This document shows positions 24,276 to 32,459 of a stretch of 64,000 bases of DNA, piece by piece (the first letter of the stretch is position 1; every line of letters starts with the position of its first letter). The notes below the pieces were generated by a model. It was not told the origin of the DNA. It worked only from the letters and a program-made list of their open reading frames with translations, and searched no databases. Source of the DNA: DASXHD01 sp038239005 (GTDB taxonomy: Bacteria > Myxococcota_A > Polyangia > Polyangiales > Polyangiaceae); contig JBBSFE010000017.1 of the NCBI GenBank assembly GCA_038239005.1, forward strand, positions 1 through 64,000, written 5' to 3'. Position numbers and translations under genes: made by a program.

Positions 24276-27205
24276 GGAACCCCCTTGATCACCGGGCACA
24301 CGAACGTTCCCGGAGGCGCGGTCGGCAGCGGGTGTTTGTCGTGCATCGCTGCCGCGGCCGGGTCGGCGATCTGCTCCCACGCGCGAAGCGTTGCCTCGGC
24401 CGAGAGCATGAGCGAGTCGTAGACGGCGTGTCCGCACACCGGATACGCGCGCACCGCGGCGAGTGTGTCGGCGAGCAAGCCGTACGTCGCGAGGCCGCGC
24501 TCTTCGAGCAGCACTTTGCCACCGAGCGTTCCGTCACGATATCGGATGCGCATCGGTGCGAGCGTCGCGGGTGCGTCGGTCTTCGTGATGGAGCACGACG
24601 ACGGCAACGTTGCGTCGGGTGGTGCGCCGAACTCCGAGATGTCGATGAGGCCGTTGAGGCCGTTGAAGTCCGTTCCGATCGCAACACTGCCATATCGGTT
24701 GCCCGCGACCTCGCGCGTGACGTCCGCGTAGCGGCGAATGAAGTGGCCGATGGGATCCTCGATCTCGTCGATGATGACGCTATCGACTTCGACGGCGTTG
24801 CCCGTCGTCCAGCCGGGCGTGGCGATGTCGAGCCCGCAGATGGATGTGTCATCGCCAGCGTGACGCGCGTACGCCCAAAGCTCGATGCCCGATGCCCACG
24901 CGCCGCGTTGGTTGAAGCTCCACCATGTGCCGTCGTTCGGACACGCGGCGCTCGTGATGGGCGCAGCGACCGACGCGCATTGTCCGTTTTGCTGTTTCTC
25001 GCGGAACGCGAAGCACACGTCGACCCCGGTCTCGCTTGGCGATGGGCTTTCGAGCATCGTCGATGGGCTCGATGTCATGGCGACGCGCAGCAAGTTGCCC
25101 GTCATGATTTTGGGCGTGACCTCGGGACGATCTTGGCGCTGGTAGATTGCGAGCTGTCCGCGCTTGTTGTCGAGAGTCGCGAGCGGAGATCCACCTCGCG
25201 TCATGATGGCGACGCCGCCGTCGCCGGTGAGCGAGGCTTGCTCGATCGTCCACGTGCCCGCGGTTTTGTCGCTCGATGACTGGCATTGCAGATCGCCAGA
25301 GCCAGCCAAATACAGCCACTCGAGCGTAACGCTCTCGATGTCATCCACAGCGTACGGAGTCGTCGTGGAGCACGCGCCTGCCTTCTCGCATGACAAACCC
25401 GGACACGTGCAGTTTGCACCGTCACCGCACGAGAGATTGCGCGATGGGTCCGTGGGATCGAGCGGCGGATCTGCGATCGCGGTATCGCGCGCGCCGAGCC
25501 CGATCGTCGCGCTGCACGCTTGCGACGAACAACCGAGCGGCGCGAGATACTCGCGGCGCTGGAAGCGATACGCCGCGTTCGAAACGTTCGCGCGCATCTC
25601 GACGCGCACGAATGGCTGCGCGTTGCCCGCTCCGGCGATGCCGCCGTTCGTCGTGACGGTGAGCGTCGAAATACTTTCGCTCGGCTTGGCCGCGAGCACC
25701 GCGCCGTCCTGAATCGATGCTGCGGGCGACGACGGCGACAAGCTGAACAGCGGACCACCACGCGCCGCGAAGAGCGTGCGCCGCGCGAACGTCGCCATGG
25801 GCGTTCCGATGCCGAGCTGCCCCTTTTGATTGATGATCGTACGCGCTTGATCCGACTCGATGGATCGCTCGCTGCTCGGCATGAACGTCATCGCATCGGT
25901 GCATGAGGGACCGCCGCCTTCGCAAAGATGCGCGATGTCACTGTGCGACGTGATGAACGGATACGTCGCGCTGAGAGCGAGTGTCTCGCGCGTCGATCGG
26001 CGCGACATGTGCGAGAGATCGATGAGGAGCTTCTTGTCCATCAAGCGCTCGATGCGCGCGGCGCCGGGCAATGCGGCGTTGCACTCGCCGAGCTCGCTGC
26101 ACAGGCCGCGTGCGTTCTCCTGCCCGAGCTCTACGTACGTGCTCTGCGCGGTGGGCGCGGACGAGCATGCGTCCGTGGCATCGTAACAAAGCGTCCGATA
26201 GAGATCGAAAGGCACGTTCTCGGGCTTTGCGTAGATCGGCGGGTTCAACGTGCCGAGCTGGAGCGGCCAGCCGATGGTGCGCGAATAGAGCGGCGTCCAT
26301 GCGAGATCCATGTATCGCCGCCGCATCTTGTCGTTGCGGTAGATGGCGCTGACTTCGGCGGAGGCCGTATTGAAGATGTCGCCGTTGGCTGCGGTGCCGC
26401 CGATGTCGTTGTCGATCAAGTGGATTGGAATGATGTGCGCGACGCCGTAGTCGGCGATGAGCTGGAAGACGTCCGCCTCGCGAAGCCCCTGCATCTCGAG
26501 CGACAAAACGAGCGCGAGCTTGCCACTCGCGATGATCGAGCGAGCATCTTTGGGCGTCCGGGCGATGGCCATCCAGCTCGCGTTCGACCCGACGATTTGC
26601 AGGATGAGATCGAGCTGCGCGCGCGCCGAGCGATAGTCTGCGGCGGCGTCGGGAACGAATGCATCGTAGACGTTGGGACCTTCGAGCAGCGCGGTGACGA
26701 TTTGATCGTCGGTCGTCGATGCGAACATCAATCGCAGGCCGCCTTCGTATGCACGACGAATGGAGCTGACGTTCATTCCTTGATGGATGAGATCGCGGCC
26801 GTTCGGCCAGCCGCTTCCCGAGATGCCGACGGGCCCGTGCGCAAAACCGCTCGCAGCGCCGAGCTCCGGAAACACCAAGCCTCCAACGGCGCGATCGACC
26901 GGGCTCGATACGCTCGAATCGTGCGTCTCGACGGGGCACGAATCGATGATGGGAAGCTCGCTCGCATTCACGGGCGCGTCATCGACGGCCGATCCCCAAA
27001 TGAGGCGCCCGCCAAATGCGCGCTCGATCGCCGGGTGCGCGTGCAGATCTGCGAAGCCCCACACGACATCGGCGTCGACGGTGACGTTCGTGGGATCCAC
27101 ATTGTCGATCGCGGCGCACGCTGGCGGCGGCGGAGCCGGCGATTGCGAGCAGCGCGTCGCGATAGCGAGAGCGCCGAAGAGCGCGAGAACGCGAGCGCGC
27201 GTCAT
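24272..27205 (-). CDS. secreted M19-type dipeptidase/amidohydrolase-like protein with large insertion
   Basis: The 977-residue protein has a signal peptide with a Cys (IATRCSQ) and then the metal-site segment WGFADLHAHPAIER (about residue 50). Other M19 (renal dipeptidase-type) features are LLIDLSHMSRRSTRETL, PFITSHSDIAHL (about 417) and AIGTDFNGLNGLID (about 841). Family members have about 350-450 residues; here about 400 residues, a Cys-rich and beta-rich segment (CGDGANCTCPGLSCEK), are inserted between the last two motifs. It should hydrolyse small peptide-like or lactone substrates at a dinuclear metal site. It overlaps both operon neighbours. Confidence 0.8.
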   Translation of the reverse strand: MTRARVLALFGALAIATRCSQSPAPPPPACAAIDNVDPTNVTVDADVVWGFADLHAHPAIERAFGGRLIWGSAVDDAPVNASELPIIDSCPVETHDSSVSSPVDRAVGGLVFPELGAASGFAHGPVGISGSGWPNGRDLIHQGMNVSSIRRAYEGGLRLMFASTTDDQIVTALLEGPNVYDAFVPDAAADYRSARAQLDLILQIVGSNASWMAIARTPKDARSIIASGKLALVLSLEMQGLREADVFQLIADYGVAHIIPIHLIDNDIGGTAANGDIFNTASAEVSAIYRNDKMRRRYMDLAWTPLYSRTIGWPLQLGTLNPPIYAKPENVPFDLYRTLCYDATDACSSAPTAQSTYVELGQENARGLCSELGECNAALPGAARIERLMDKKLLIDLSHMSRRSTRETLALSATYPFITSHSDIAHLCEGGGPSCTDAMTFMPSSERSIESDQARTIINQKGQLGIGTPMATFARRTLFAARGGPLFSLSPSSPAASIQDGAVLAAKPSESISTLTVTTNGGIAGAGNAQPFVRVEMRANVSNAAYRFQRREYLAPLGCSSQACSATIGLGARDTAIADPPLDPTDPSRNLSCGDGANCTCPGLSCEKAGACSTTTPYAVDDIESVTLEWLYLAGSGDLQCQSSSDKTAGTWTIEQASLTGDGGVAIMTRGGSPLATLDNKRGQLAIYQRQDRPEVTPKIMTGNLLRVAMTSSPSTMLESPSPSETGVDVCFAFREKQQNGQCASVAAPITSAACPNDGTWWSFNQRGAWASGIELWAYARHAGDDTSICGLDIATPGWTTGNAVEVDSVIIDEIEDPIGHFIRRYADVTREVAGNRYGSVAIGTDFNGLNGLIDISEFGAPPDATLPSSCSITKTDAPATLAPMRIRYRDGTLGGKVLLEERGLATYGLLADTLAAVRAYPVCGHAVYDSLMLSAEATLRAWEQIADPAAAAMHDKHPLPTAPPGTFVCPVIKGVP

Positions 27206-27810
27206 GGCTCACCCCACGCGAACGCGTAACCGAACTGAGCAATCCAGCGAAATGTGGAATCGAGCGCGACCGACGAATCGACTGCAGCGCGAAAGAGCAG
27301 CGAGTGCTGGCGACGCGAGCCGAACGGGATTTCGAGGTCGAGTGCCGTCTGCGCTTCGACGCGAAGCAAAACGTATGACGGGGACACGCCGAACGACTCA
27401 GTGCCCGCAACACCGAGGCGCTCGCCGAGCGTGAAGTGAAACGGAAAACATTGATCGAAGTCGACCGTCGACCAGAGCCCGCTCAAAAACACGTACGTTA
27501 GATCGACGGCAAAGCGCAGCCCAAGGCTGGCATAAAAAAGCTTGCCGCTTGGATCCTCGCCCACGGAAACGGACCCGCCGCCGCTGAATGCGCCGAACGT
27601 GATCGCTTTCGGTGAATTTTCCTCGCGCGCTCTGAACGGGTGCCGCCCGATTTCGAACGTGGTGACGAGGAAGGCCGTCGTGATTTTCGGTGAGCCGCCG
27701 CCACCCATGAAAGTGTGGATGTAGTTGTTCCGGATGAATGGCGTGTCCACGTGCTGAGCGTGCGCCGTCGAAGCCACGAGCAACGCTCCGGTCGCGACGA
27801 GCTTCTTCAT
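27202..27810 (-). CDS. secreted envelope protein, probable beta-barrel
   Basis: The protein has 202 residues. Start ATG 27810 gives the signal MKKLVATGALLVASTAHA with an AxA cleavage site, then a Gly-rich and strand-rich body (YIHTFMGGGGSPKITTAFLV, FYASLGLRFAVDLTYVFLSG) ending FRWIAQFGYAFAWGEP. A conventional ribosome-binding site is not obvious, and its start overlaps the preceding stop (ATGA), so translation is probably coupled. It is likely a small outer-membrane barrel that works with the M19-like enzyme; function unknown. Confidence 0.68.
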   Translation of the reverse strand: MKKLVATGALLVASTAHAQHVDTPFIRNNYIHTFMGGGGSPKITTAFLVTTFEIGRHPFRAREENSPKAITFGAFSGGGSVSVGEDPSGKLFYASLGLRFAVDLTYVFLSGLWSTVDFDQCFPFHFTLGERLGVAGTESFGVSPSYVLLRVEAQTALDLEIPFGSRRQHSLLFRAAVDSSVALDSTFRWIAQFGYAFAWGEP

Positions 27811-28436
27811 TTGAACGCTCTCACGAAGACGAGCACGCCTTGTGCAAAGGCAATACCGTGACCGCTTTCGTCGCGGCCAGAAGTGAACGTCTGCGAGCGC
27901 ACGCCCTCGAAACCGAGCTTCGCTCGCAGGCCGACTTCGAGGTGGCCGAAAATACGCGTGCCCATCTCGGCGAGCCACATCTCTGCGAGCTCGGTCTCCG
28001 CGGTCGCGTGAAGCTCCCAGCCGAGGCGCATGAAGAAGAGTCGTGTCCAGTCGTAGCCGATGAAGAATCGCGTCGCGAAATACGTCCCGCCGCTCACGTG
28101 CGACGTGCCGTTGAACGGCAGCACCGGTCCCGTCTGCGCGCGCACGGTTTGAACGACTCCGCCCTCGAGCGTGAGCCGGAAGCGCCCCGGAATGGGGGCG
28201 TCGATGCCGATGAAAAAGTCGCCGCACGTGCCCGACCCCGGTACCAGCGGGTCTTGTCGCCAGCACGCGCCAACGCCCACCGAAGCGATCGCGGTCATTC
28301 CCGGATGCGGCCAGATTGAACGATCGGTCCGTTCGGTGGGGGCGCGCGACTCACACTCGTGGCAAGCACGCGCGGGCGGCGCGAACGCAAGAGTAGACAG
28401 CACAACAATCCCACCGAACCAGTGTCTCGCGCGCAT
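27807..28436 (-). CDS. secreted envelope protein, first gene of the M19 operon
   Basis: The protein has 209 residues from ATG 28436, signal peptide MRARHWFGGIVVLSTLAF and APPARA. The mature part has a CHEC motif near its start, then strands resembling a small barrel (FFIGIDAPIPGRFRLTLEGG, YFATRFFIGYDWTRLFFMRL, FGHLEVGLRAKLGFEG). The upstream ATG 28568 is in frame but would precede the signal peptide and is unlikely. Cysteines near the N-terminus (about 4) may form a disulfide or bind a metal. It is 96 nt from the divergent GFA gene, which leaves room for an operon promoter. Confidence 0.68.
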   Translation of the reverse strand: MRARHWFGGIVVLSTLAFAPPARACHECESRAPTERTDRSIWPHPGMTAIASVGVGACWRQDPLVPGSGTCGDFFIGIDAPIPGRFRLTLEGGVVQTVRAQTGPVLPFNGTSHVSGGTYFATRFFIGYDWTRLFFMRLGWELHATAETELAEMWLAEMGTRIFGHLEVGLRAKLGFEGVRSQTFTSGRDESGHGIAFAQGVLVFVRAFK

Positions 28437-28532
28437 CGCCCCCTCAGCGAGACCTGGATAGCGCATTTCGCGAAATCGAACACGTCTCGATGAAGGCGCG
28501 ACGCAATGCTCTTGATCGGCTAGAGCTACGCC

Positions 28533-28898
28533 ATGGACGAAACCAAAACCTATGAAGGTAGCTGCCACTGCGGCGCGGTTCGCTTCGAAGTCGACATGGC
28601 CGAGCCTACGAAGGCGTTTGGCGGCAACTGTTCGATCTGCTCGCGCATGGGTTGGCTGCTCGCGTTCGTGCCCGCGGAATCATTTCGCCTGGTGAAGGGC
28701 GAGGACGCCCTGCGCGACTATCAATTCGGTAAAATGAACGTGCACCACCTCTTCTGCACGACATGCGGCATCCGCTCCTTCACGCGCGGCAAGAACAAAA
28801 CCGGCGAGCCCGTCGTCGTCGTGAACCTGCGATGCGTCACGGGCGTAGACGCAACGAAGCTCCCGCTACAGTCGTTCGACTGCGCTGCGATTGTGTAA
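28533..28898 (+). CDS. GFA/CENP-V-domain zinc protein
   Basis: The 121-residue protein shows the GFA domain with all zinc-binding cysteines: GSCHCGAVRFEVD (residues 8-20), GNCSICSRMG (about 35-40) and FCTTCGIRSFTRG (about 80-90). Family members bind two zinc ions and include glutathione-dependent formaldehyde-activating enzymes, but most have unknown substrates. It converges with the methyltransferase gene six bases away. Confidence 0.9.
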   Translation: MDETKTYEGSCHCGAVRFEVDMAEPTKAFGGNCSICSRMGWLLAFVPAESFRLVKGEDALRDYQFGKMNVHHLFCTTCGIRSFTRGKNKTGEPVVVVNLRCVTGVDATKLPLQSFDCAAIV

Positions 28899-28904
28899 AA
28901 CTAT

Positions 28905-29735
28905 TTAGGCAGCGTGCTTCGCGGAGGCGCAGACGAATTCGGCGGGGACTTCGAAGCCGGCCGTGGTTCGGTATGCCGCTAGCGATTCGACGTATTCGCT
29001 CGCGACTTTCGAGCGAAGCTCCGGCGGAAACATCGAGTACGGATACGCGGCGGGGCCGCCGTCGAACATGGCGGCGCATGCTTCTTCGTCCGTCTTCCAG
29101 CGCAGCACGAGCTCGATGCGTTCCTCGCGTGCTTCATGAAGCCCAGCATGTTCGAGGTCTGCGGCGAACGCGCCGGGCGTGCCGAGCGCGAAAAAGTTCG
29201 GACAGATGTCCATCTGGAGCGGCCCACTCAGAATGGAGAAGACGTCGCGGAATCCGTTTTTCTCGCGCCGTCCCCAAACGCATCCAGCGAACCGCCCACC
29301 TGGAGCAAGCACGCGCTTTGCTTCACCGAGCGCGGCTTCGGCCGGCGCGGCGTACATGAGACCGAGTATGCACAGCGCAACATCGAATGACCCATCGGCA
29401 ACGCCGCTGAGGTCTTCCATCGCGTGACGCTCGAAGCGAACGTTCCTCGCATCGGCGGCGGCAGCAGCGCGCGTCGCCGTCTCGATGTAGGCGTCGCTGA
29501 TGTCGGTACCGAGCACGCTCCCCGATGGACCGACGCGCTGCGCGGCGAGGAGCGCGGCCGTCCCCGGACCCGTCGCAATATCGATGACGCGCTCCCCCGC
29601 CTGCGGCGCGGCGAAATCCAAACAGACTTCGGAGTATCGCCGAAGCACGTCGACCCATGAGCGCGCGTACTCATCGACGGTGAGGTTCCACCCCTTGCGC
29701 ATCACTTTGCGATATTGCTCGTCAGTAAGGCCCAT
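28905..29735 (-). CDS. UbiE-type SAM-dependent methyltransferase
   Basis: The 276-residue protein has SAM motif I VIDIATGPGTAALLAAQRVG (about residue 50), the acidic post-I loop VLGTDISDAYIETA, motif II DGSFDVALCILGLMYA and motif III EAKRVLAPGGRFAGCVWG. These fit the UbiE/COQ5 small-molecule methyltransferase class. The C-terminal 100 residues, which would set substrate choice, match nothing recognisable. No clear operon partner: it converges on the GFA gene and lies just downstream of the beta-helix lipoprotein gene on the same strand (24 nt gap). Confidence 0.87.
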   Translation of the reverse strand: MGLTDEQYRKVMRKGWNLTVDEYARSWVDVLRRYSEVCLDFAAPQAGERVIDIATGPGTAALLAAQRVGPSGSVLGTDISDAYIETATRAAAAADARNVRFERHAMEDLSGVADGSFDVALCILGLMYAAPAEAALGEAKRVLAPGGRFAGCVWGRREKNGFRDVFSILSGPLQMDICPNFFALGTPGAFAADLEHAGLHEAREERIELVLRWKTDEEACAAMFDGGPAAYPYSMFPPELRSKVASEYVESLAAYRTTAGFEVPAEFVCASAKHAA

Positions 29736-29759
29736 CGCGCGAGCCTATCGCAGCACGCG

Positions 29760-30869
29760 TTAGGGCAAAATCTGCGAGTTGACGATGTTCGCGGGCTGCT
29801 TCGCGATCACGTAGAACCCCGGCAAACCCGGCGTTTCGAAGGTGCCGCGCGGATTGTTGCGCGTGATGGAATCCTTGACGGTGATGGAACCGGATTTGTC
29901 GTTGCTCACGAAGAAGACCGCGCTGCCGCCTTCGTTCGCTTTGTTGTTTTCGATCAGACTGCTCGTGATGTTCATTACGATCTCGTTGCCGTCGTTGTAG
30001 ATCGCGCCGCCGTTGCCGCCTTGGCCGCTGTTGGCGCCGTGGCCGACCGCGGTGTTGTCGGAGAGGAGCGAGTTGATGATGTTCCACGAGACGCCGATGC
30101 TGCTCAGCGCGCCGCCGTTCGCGCACGAGTTTCCTAGTGTGGCGCCGCCGCCGAACGTGCTGTTCACGATCCACACGGGGCGCGCTGGGCCCGCGCCGGA
30201 AGCAACGAGGTAGTCGAGCTTGCGGATCGCGCCGCCGCCGAGGTCGGAGCCGAGGTCGTCGCAGATGTTGTTGAAGAAGCGCGCGTTCACCACTTTCAAG
30301 CTGCCGCCTTGCGCGTGGATCGCGCCGCCGCCGGCTCCGTTGGTGGAGCCTTCGGGGATGCCGGTCGCGTTGCCGTCGATGAAGGTGATGTTTTGCACGA
30401 CGAGCTGCACGCCTGGGTTCGTGTTGCAGTCGCCCGGGCCCGGCGGGTAGACCTGCGCTTTGTCGCAAGTGCTCATGTAGAGGATGCGGACCTTGCCGCC
30501 GCCGCTGAGCGTGACTTTGTTGCCGCCGTCGATGACGAGCTTCGTACCTTTGTCGTTGAAGACTTTCGCCGTCTCCGTGAGAACGATCGTGGCGGGGTCG
30601 GAGCCGCAGTTGAACGTGATGATGCCGCCCGCCGCGACCGCAGCGACGAACGCTTCACTCGTGCAGCTCGCGGCCGCGCCCGTTCCGACGATCGTCGTCG
30701 GTGTGGAGACGTCTTCGGCTTGGCCTTCACTCGGCACCGATGCGTGGCCATCGGGGTAGCCGGCGGGTGGGCCGTCTTGTGGGTTTGTGGTTTGTGTCGG
30801 CGTCGATGAGCACGCTGCAATCGACGAGACGACGAGCAAAATCAAACCAGTGGAAGACGTAGTGCCCAT
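29760..30869 (-). CDS. parallel beta-helix lipoprotein
   Basis: The 369-residue precursor starts at ATG 30869, signal TSSTGLILLVVSSIAAC with lipobox Cys, then a Pro/Asp/Ser tether. From about residue 75 on there is a right-handed beta-helix of the polymorphic-outer-membrane/pectate-lyase style: repeated short turns such as IITFNCGSDP, TFIDGNATGIP, GGGAIHAQGGSLKVVNARFF, GGALSSIGVSWNIINS and GGAIYNDGNEIVMNITSSLI. Repeats with Ser/Asn/Thr at turns and GGA motifs support this. Function is probably adhesion or carbohydrate binding. The ATG 30977 extension is unlikely because it precedes the signal peptide. Confidence 0.75.
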   Translation of the reverse strand: MGTTSSTGLILLVVSSIAACSSTPTQTTNPQDGPPAGYPDGHASVPSEGQAEDVSTPTTIVGTGAAASCTSEAFVAAVAAGGIITFNCGSDPATIVLTETAKVFNDKGTKLVIDGGNKVTLSGGGKVRILYMSTCDKAQVYPPGPGDCNTNPGVQLVVQNITFIDGNATGIPEGSTNGAGGGAIHAQGGSLKVVNARFFNNICDDLGSDLGGGAIRKLDYLVASGAGPARPVWIVNSTFGGGATLGNSCANGGALSSIGVSWNIINSLLSDNTAVGHGANSGQGGNGGAIYNDGNEIVMNITSSLIENNKANEGGSAVFFVSNDKSGSITVKDSITRNNPRGTFETPGLPGFYVIAKQPANIVNSQILP

Positions 30870-30875
30870 CGTCGA

Positions 30876-31193
30876 ATGATAGAAGAAGACATGACATCCG
30901 GAAACCTCGCTCACCTCGAGACCATCGCTCGGGCGATTCGCCCCTGGGAGCCGCACCCCGCGCTCACGGTGAATCACGCGACGCTTCGGGTGGTGAAGTT
31001 CGATGCGCGCTCACCCGACGTTCACTCACACGAGATCGACGAGTGTTACGTCGTGCTCGATGGCGAGCTCGTCATCGAAATCGAAGGCGAACCCTCGACA
31101 CACCTGAAAAAGGGCGACGCTTACGTGGTGCGCGCAGGCACACGACACCGGCCGTTTGCGATGCCGGCCGCGTCGATTTTATTGATTACGTGA
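30876..31193 (+). CDS. small cupin protein
   Basis: The 105-residue single-domain cupin contains motif 1, spread as DVHSHEIDECYVVLDGELVI (two His and Glu as metal ligands, about residues 49-56), and motif 2, YVVRAGTRHRPFAM (His about 92). It is the size of a stand-alone cupin oxygenase or binding protein. ATG 30891 is an alternative start with a GAAGAAG sequence in front. It is divergent from the lipoprotein gene (six bases between starts) and converges on the ferritin-like gene with a 15-nt overlap. The substrate is unknown. Confidence 0.82.
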   Translation: MIEEDMTSGNLAHLETIARAIRPWEPHPALTVNHATLRVVKFDARSPDVHSHEIDECYVVLDGELVIEIEGEPSTHLKKGDAYVVRAGTRHRPFAMPAASILLIT

Positions 31194-32087
31194 AGGGATC
31201 GCAGCGAGAACGGCGGCGACGTCGAGGGGAACGCCCACGGCAAGCAGGCCCGGGATGAACACATCGGGGACGAAGGTGCGATAGAGGTCTTGCTCTTCGC
31301 GCATCGAGCAGACGCCGTGATTCGCGAGACGCTCGTCGTCGTTGGTCACGTCGACTGCGGCGGGTGCTTCATCGGTGCCGAAGAGATTCGCGGCGATGCC
31401 GGCGACGTATGACGGGATCGCGCTGGCTACTGATGCGCGCGTGGCGGCGTCTGCAGTTTTGAATGCGTGCGCGAGGTAGGCCCAGCCGACACGCGCGTGG
31501 ACGATTTCGTCGGCCAAGAAAATCGTGAGGACGCCATGCACGACCGGATCGACCGCGCGATTGCGGAGCATGGCGAGCTCGGTGCACGCGAACGTTTCGC
31601 CGAGGCACGAGAGGACGATGGCCGAGCGACACGCTTGCGCGACGACGGTGAGCGTTTCATCCGTGGGTAGCGACGAGATTTCGCGCGGGAGGTCCGGCAA
31701 GTGACCGCCGTAGATCTCGACCATCTTCACGGCGAGCTCGGTGTGACGAAGCTCGTCGATGCAGACGCGATGGCAGACCGCAACGAGATCGACAGGCGCG
31801 CCGGCCGCGATGAAGTCGAAGCTCAGCGTGGAGAAGCCGGTGATCGATCGGTATTCGGTGGGGATGCGCTCGCCCCAAATGCGCGCGAGCTCGGCGCGCA
31901 CTTCGGGCGCAAGCTGCGGCGCGTGCGTTTTCTCCCACGGGATCGGCCGGTGAAAGCCGCGCATGAGCCGCGCATACTCGGTGCGCATCGGAGTGTCGGA
32001 AATCCAGGCCGCGGCGTCGGCTGGAAATAAATCGATTGCGCCATCAGCGCTAGAGCGCTGGAGCAGGGGATCAGCTTCGAGCTGCAC
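31179..32087 (-). CDS. ferritin-like diiron protein
   Basis: The protein has 302 residues from GTG 32087. It has a four-helix ferritin-like pattern with two E-x-x-H-type ligands: E in GERIPTEYRS, DELRHTELAVKMVEIYGG (about residue 113), E in GETFACTEL and DEIVHARVGWAYLAHAF (about 193). Such proteins carry a dinuclear iron site and act as oxygenases or oxidases. It is the last gene of the operon with the radical SAM enzyme and glycosyltransferase, and its start overlaps the end of the short lipoprotein-like gene by 17 bases, so an oxidative tailoring role is an inference from context. Confidence 0.78.
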   Translation of the reverse strand: MQLEADPLLQRSSADGAIDLFPADAAAWISDTPMRTEYARLMRGFHRPIPWEKTHAPQLAPEVRAELARIWGERIPTEYRSITGFSTLSFDFIAAGAPVDLVAVCHRVCIDELRHTELAVKMVEIYGGHLPDLPREISSLPTDETLTVVAQACRSAIVLSCLGETFACTELAMLRNRAVDPVVHGVLTIFLADEIVHARVGWAYLAHAFKTADAATRASVASAIPSYVAGIAANLFGTDEAPAAVDVTNDDERLANHGVCSMREEQDLYRTFVPDVFIPGLLAVGVPLDVAAVLAAIPSRNQ

Positions 32088-32436
32088 GCACGGCTCCGGC
32101 GAATCCGCGCGTCGGCATTCTGCCGCCGTTTCCGTCGGGGCGCGGGCGAACCGACGGATGCACGAGCACGTCCGGCGGCGTCACGCTCGCCGATCCGCTC
32201 GCGACCGCGGTTGCGGTTGCGGTTGCCGTTGCCGTTGCTGTGGGCGTGATCGTTACCGTCGCCGTGACGGTTGGCATTGCGGTTGGGTCCAGGTTGGCCG
32301 TGGTGTCGTCTGGTTTCGGATCGGGCGTCGTTATTTTTTGCGTTCCGCACGCAGCGAGAGCGAGGGGCGAAATCATCGCGGCGCTCATCACCGAACGGAC
32401 GACGTCATTGATCGGGGAGCGACCCTGGTAGGACAT
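32071..32436 (-). CDS. short Thr/Ala-rich protein (lipoprotein or precursor peptide)
   Basis: The 121-residue protein opens MSYQGRSPINDVVRSVMSAA with a polar start, then MISPLALAACG, which could be a weak lipobox. Residues about 50-85 are a repeated Thr-Ala/Val linker (TVTATVTITPTATATATA) encoded by a hexamer repeat, and the C-terminus is basic (PSVRPRPDGNGGRMPTRGF…). It lies between the radical SAM/SPASM gene (23-nt gap) and the ferritin-like gene (overlap). It may be a lipoprotein or the substrate of the radical SAM enzyme; the sequence cannot decide. Confidence 0.6.
   Translation of the reverse strand: MSYQGRSPINDVVRSVMSAAMISPLALAACGTQKITTPDPKPDDTTANLDPTAMPTVTATVTITPTATATATATATAVASGSASVTPPDVLVHPSVRPRPDGNGGRMPTRGFAGAVRAARS
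32207..32238. repeat. hexanucleotide repeat (GGTTGC/CGTTGC) encoding a Thr-Ala linker
   Basis: Five consecutive six-base units (three GGTTGC and two CGTTGC, in plus-strand reading) encode alternating Thr-Ala. Copy changes keep the frame and would only lengthen or shorten the linker. Confidence 0.8.
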
Positions 32437-32459
32437 GCTGGAAGAGTAACAAATATTCG

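Noticed and set aside
25928..27229. 433-aa plus-strand ORF opposite the M19-like gene
   Set aside because: Arg-rich, no motif, fully antisense to a gene with clear metal-site motifs.
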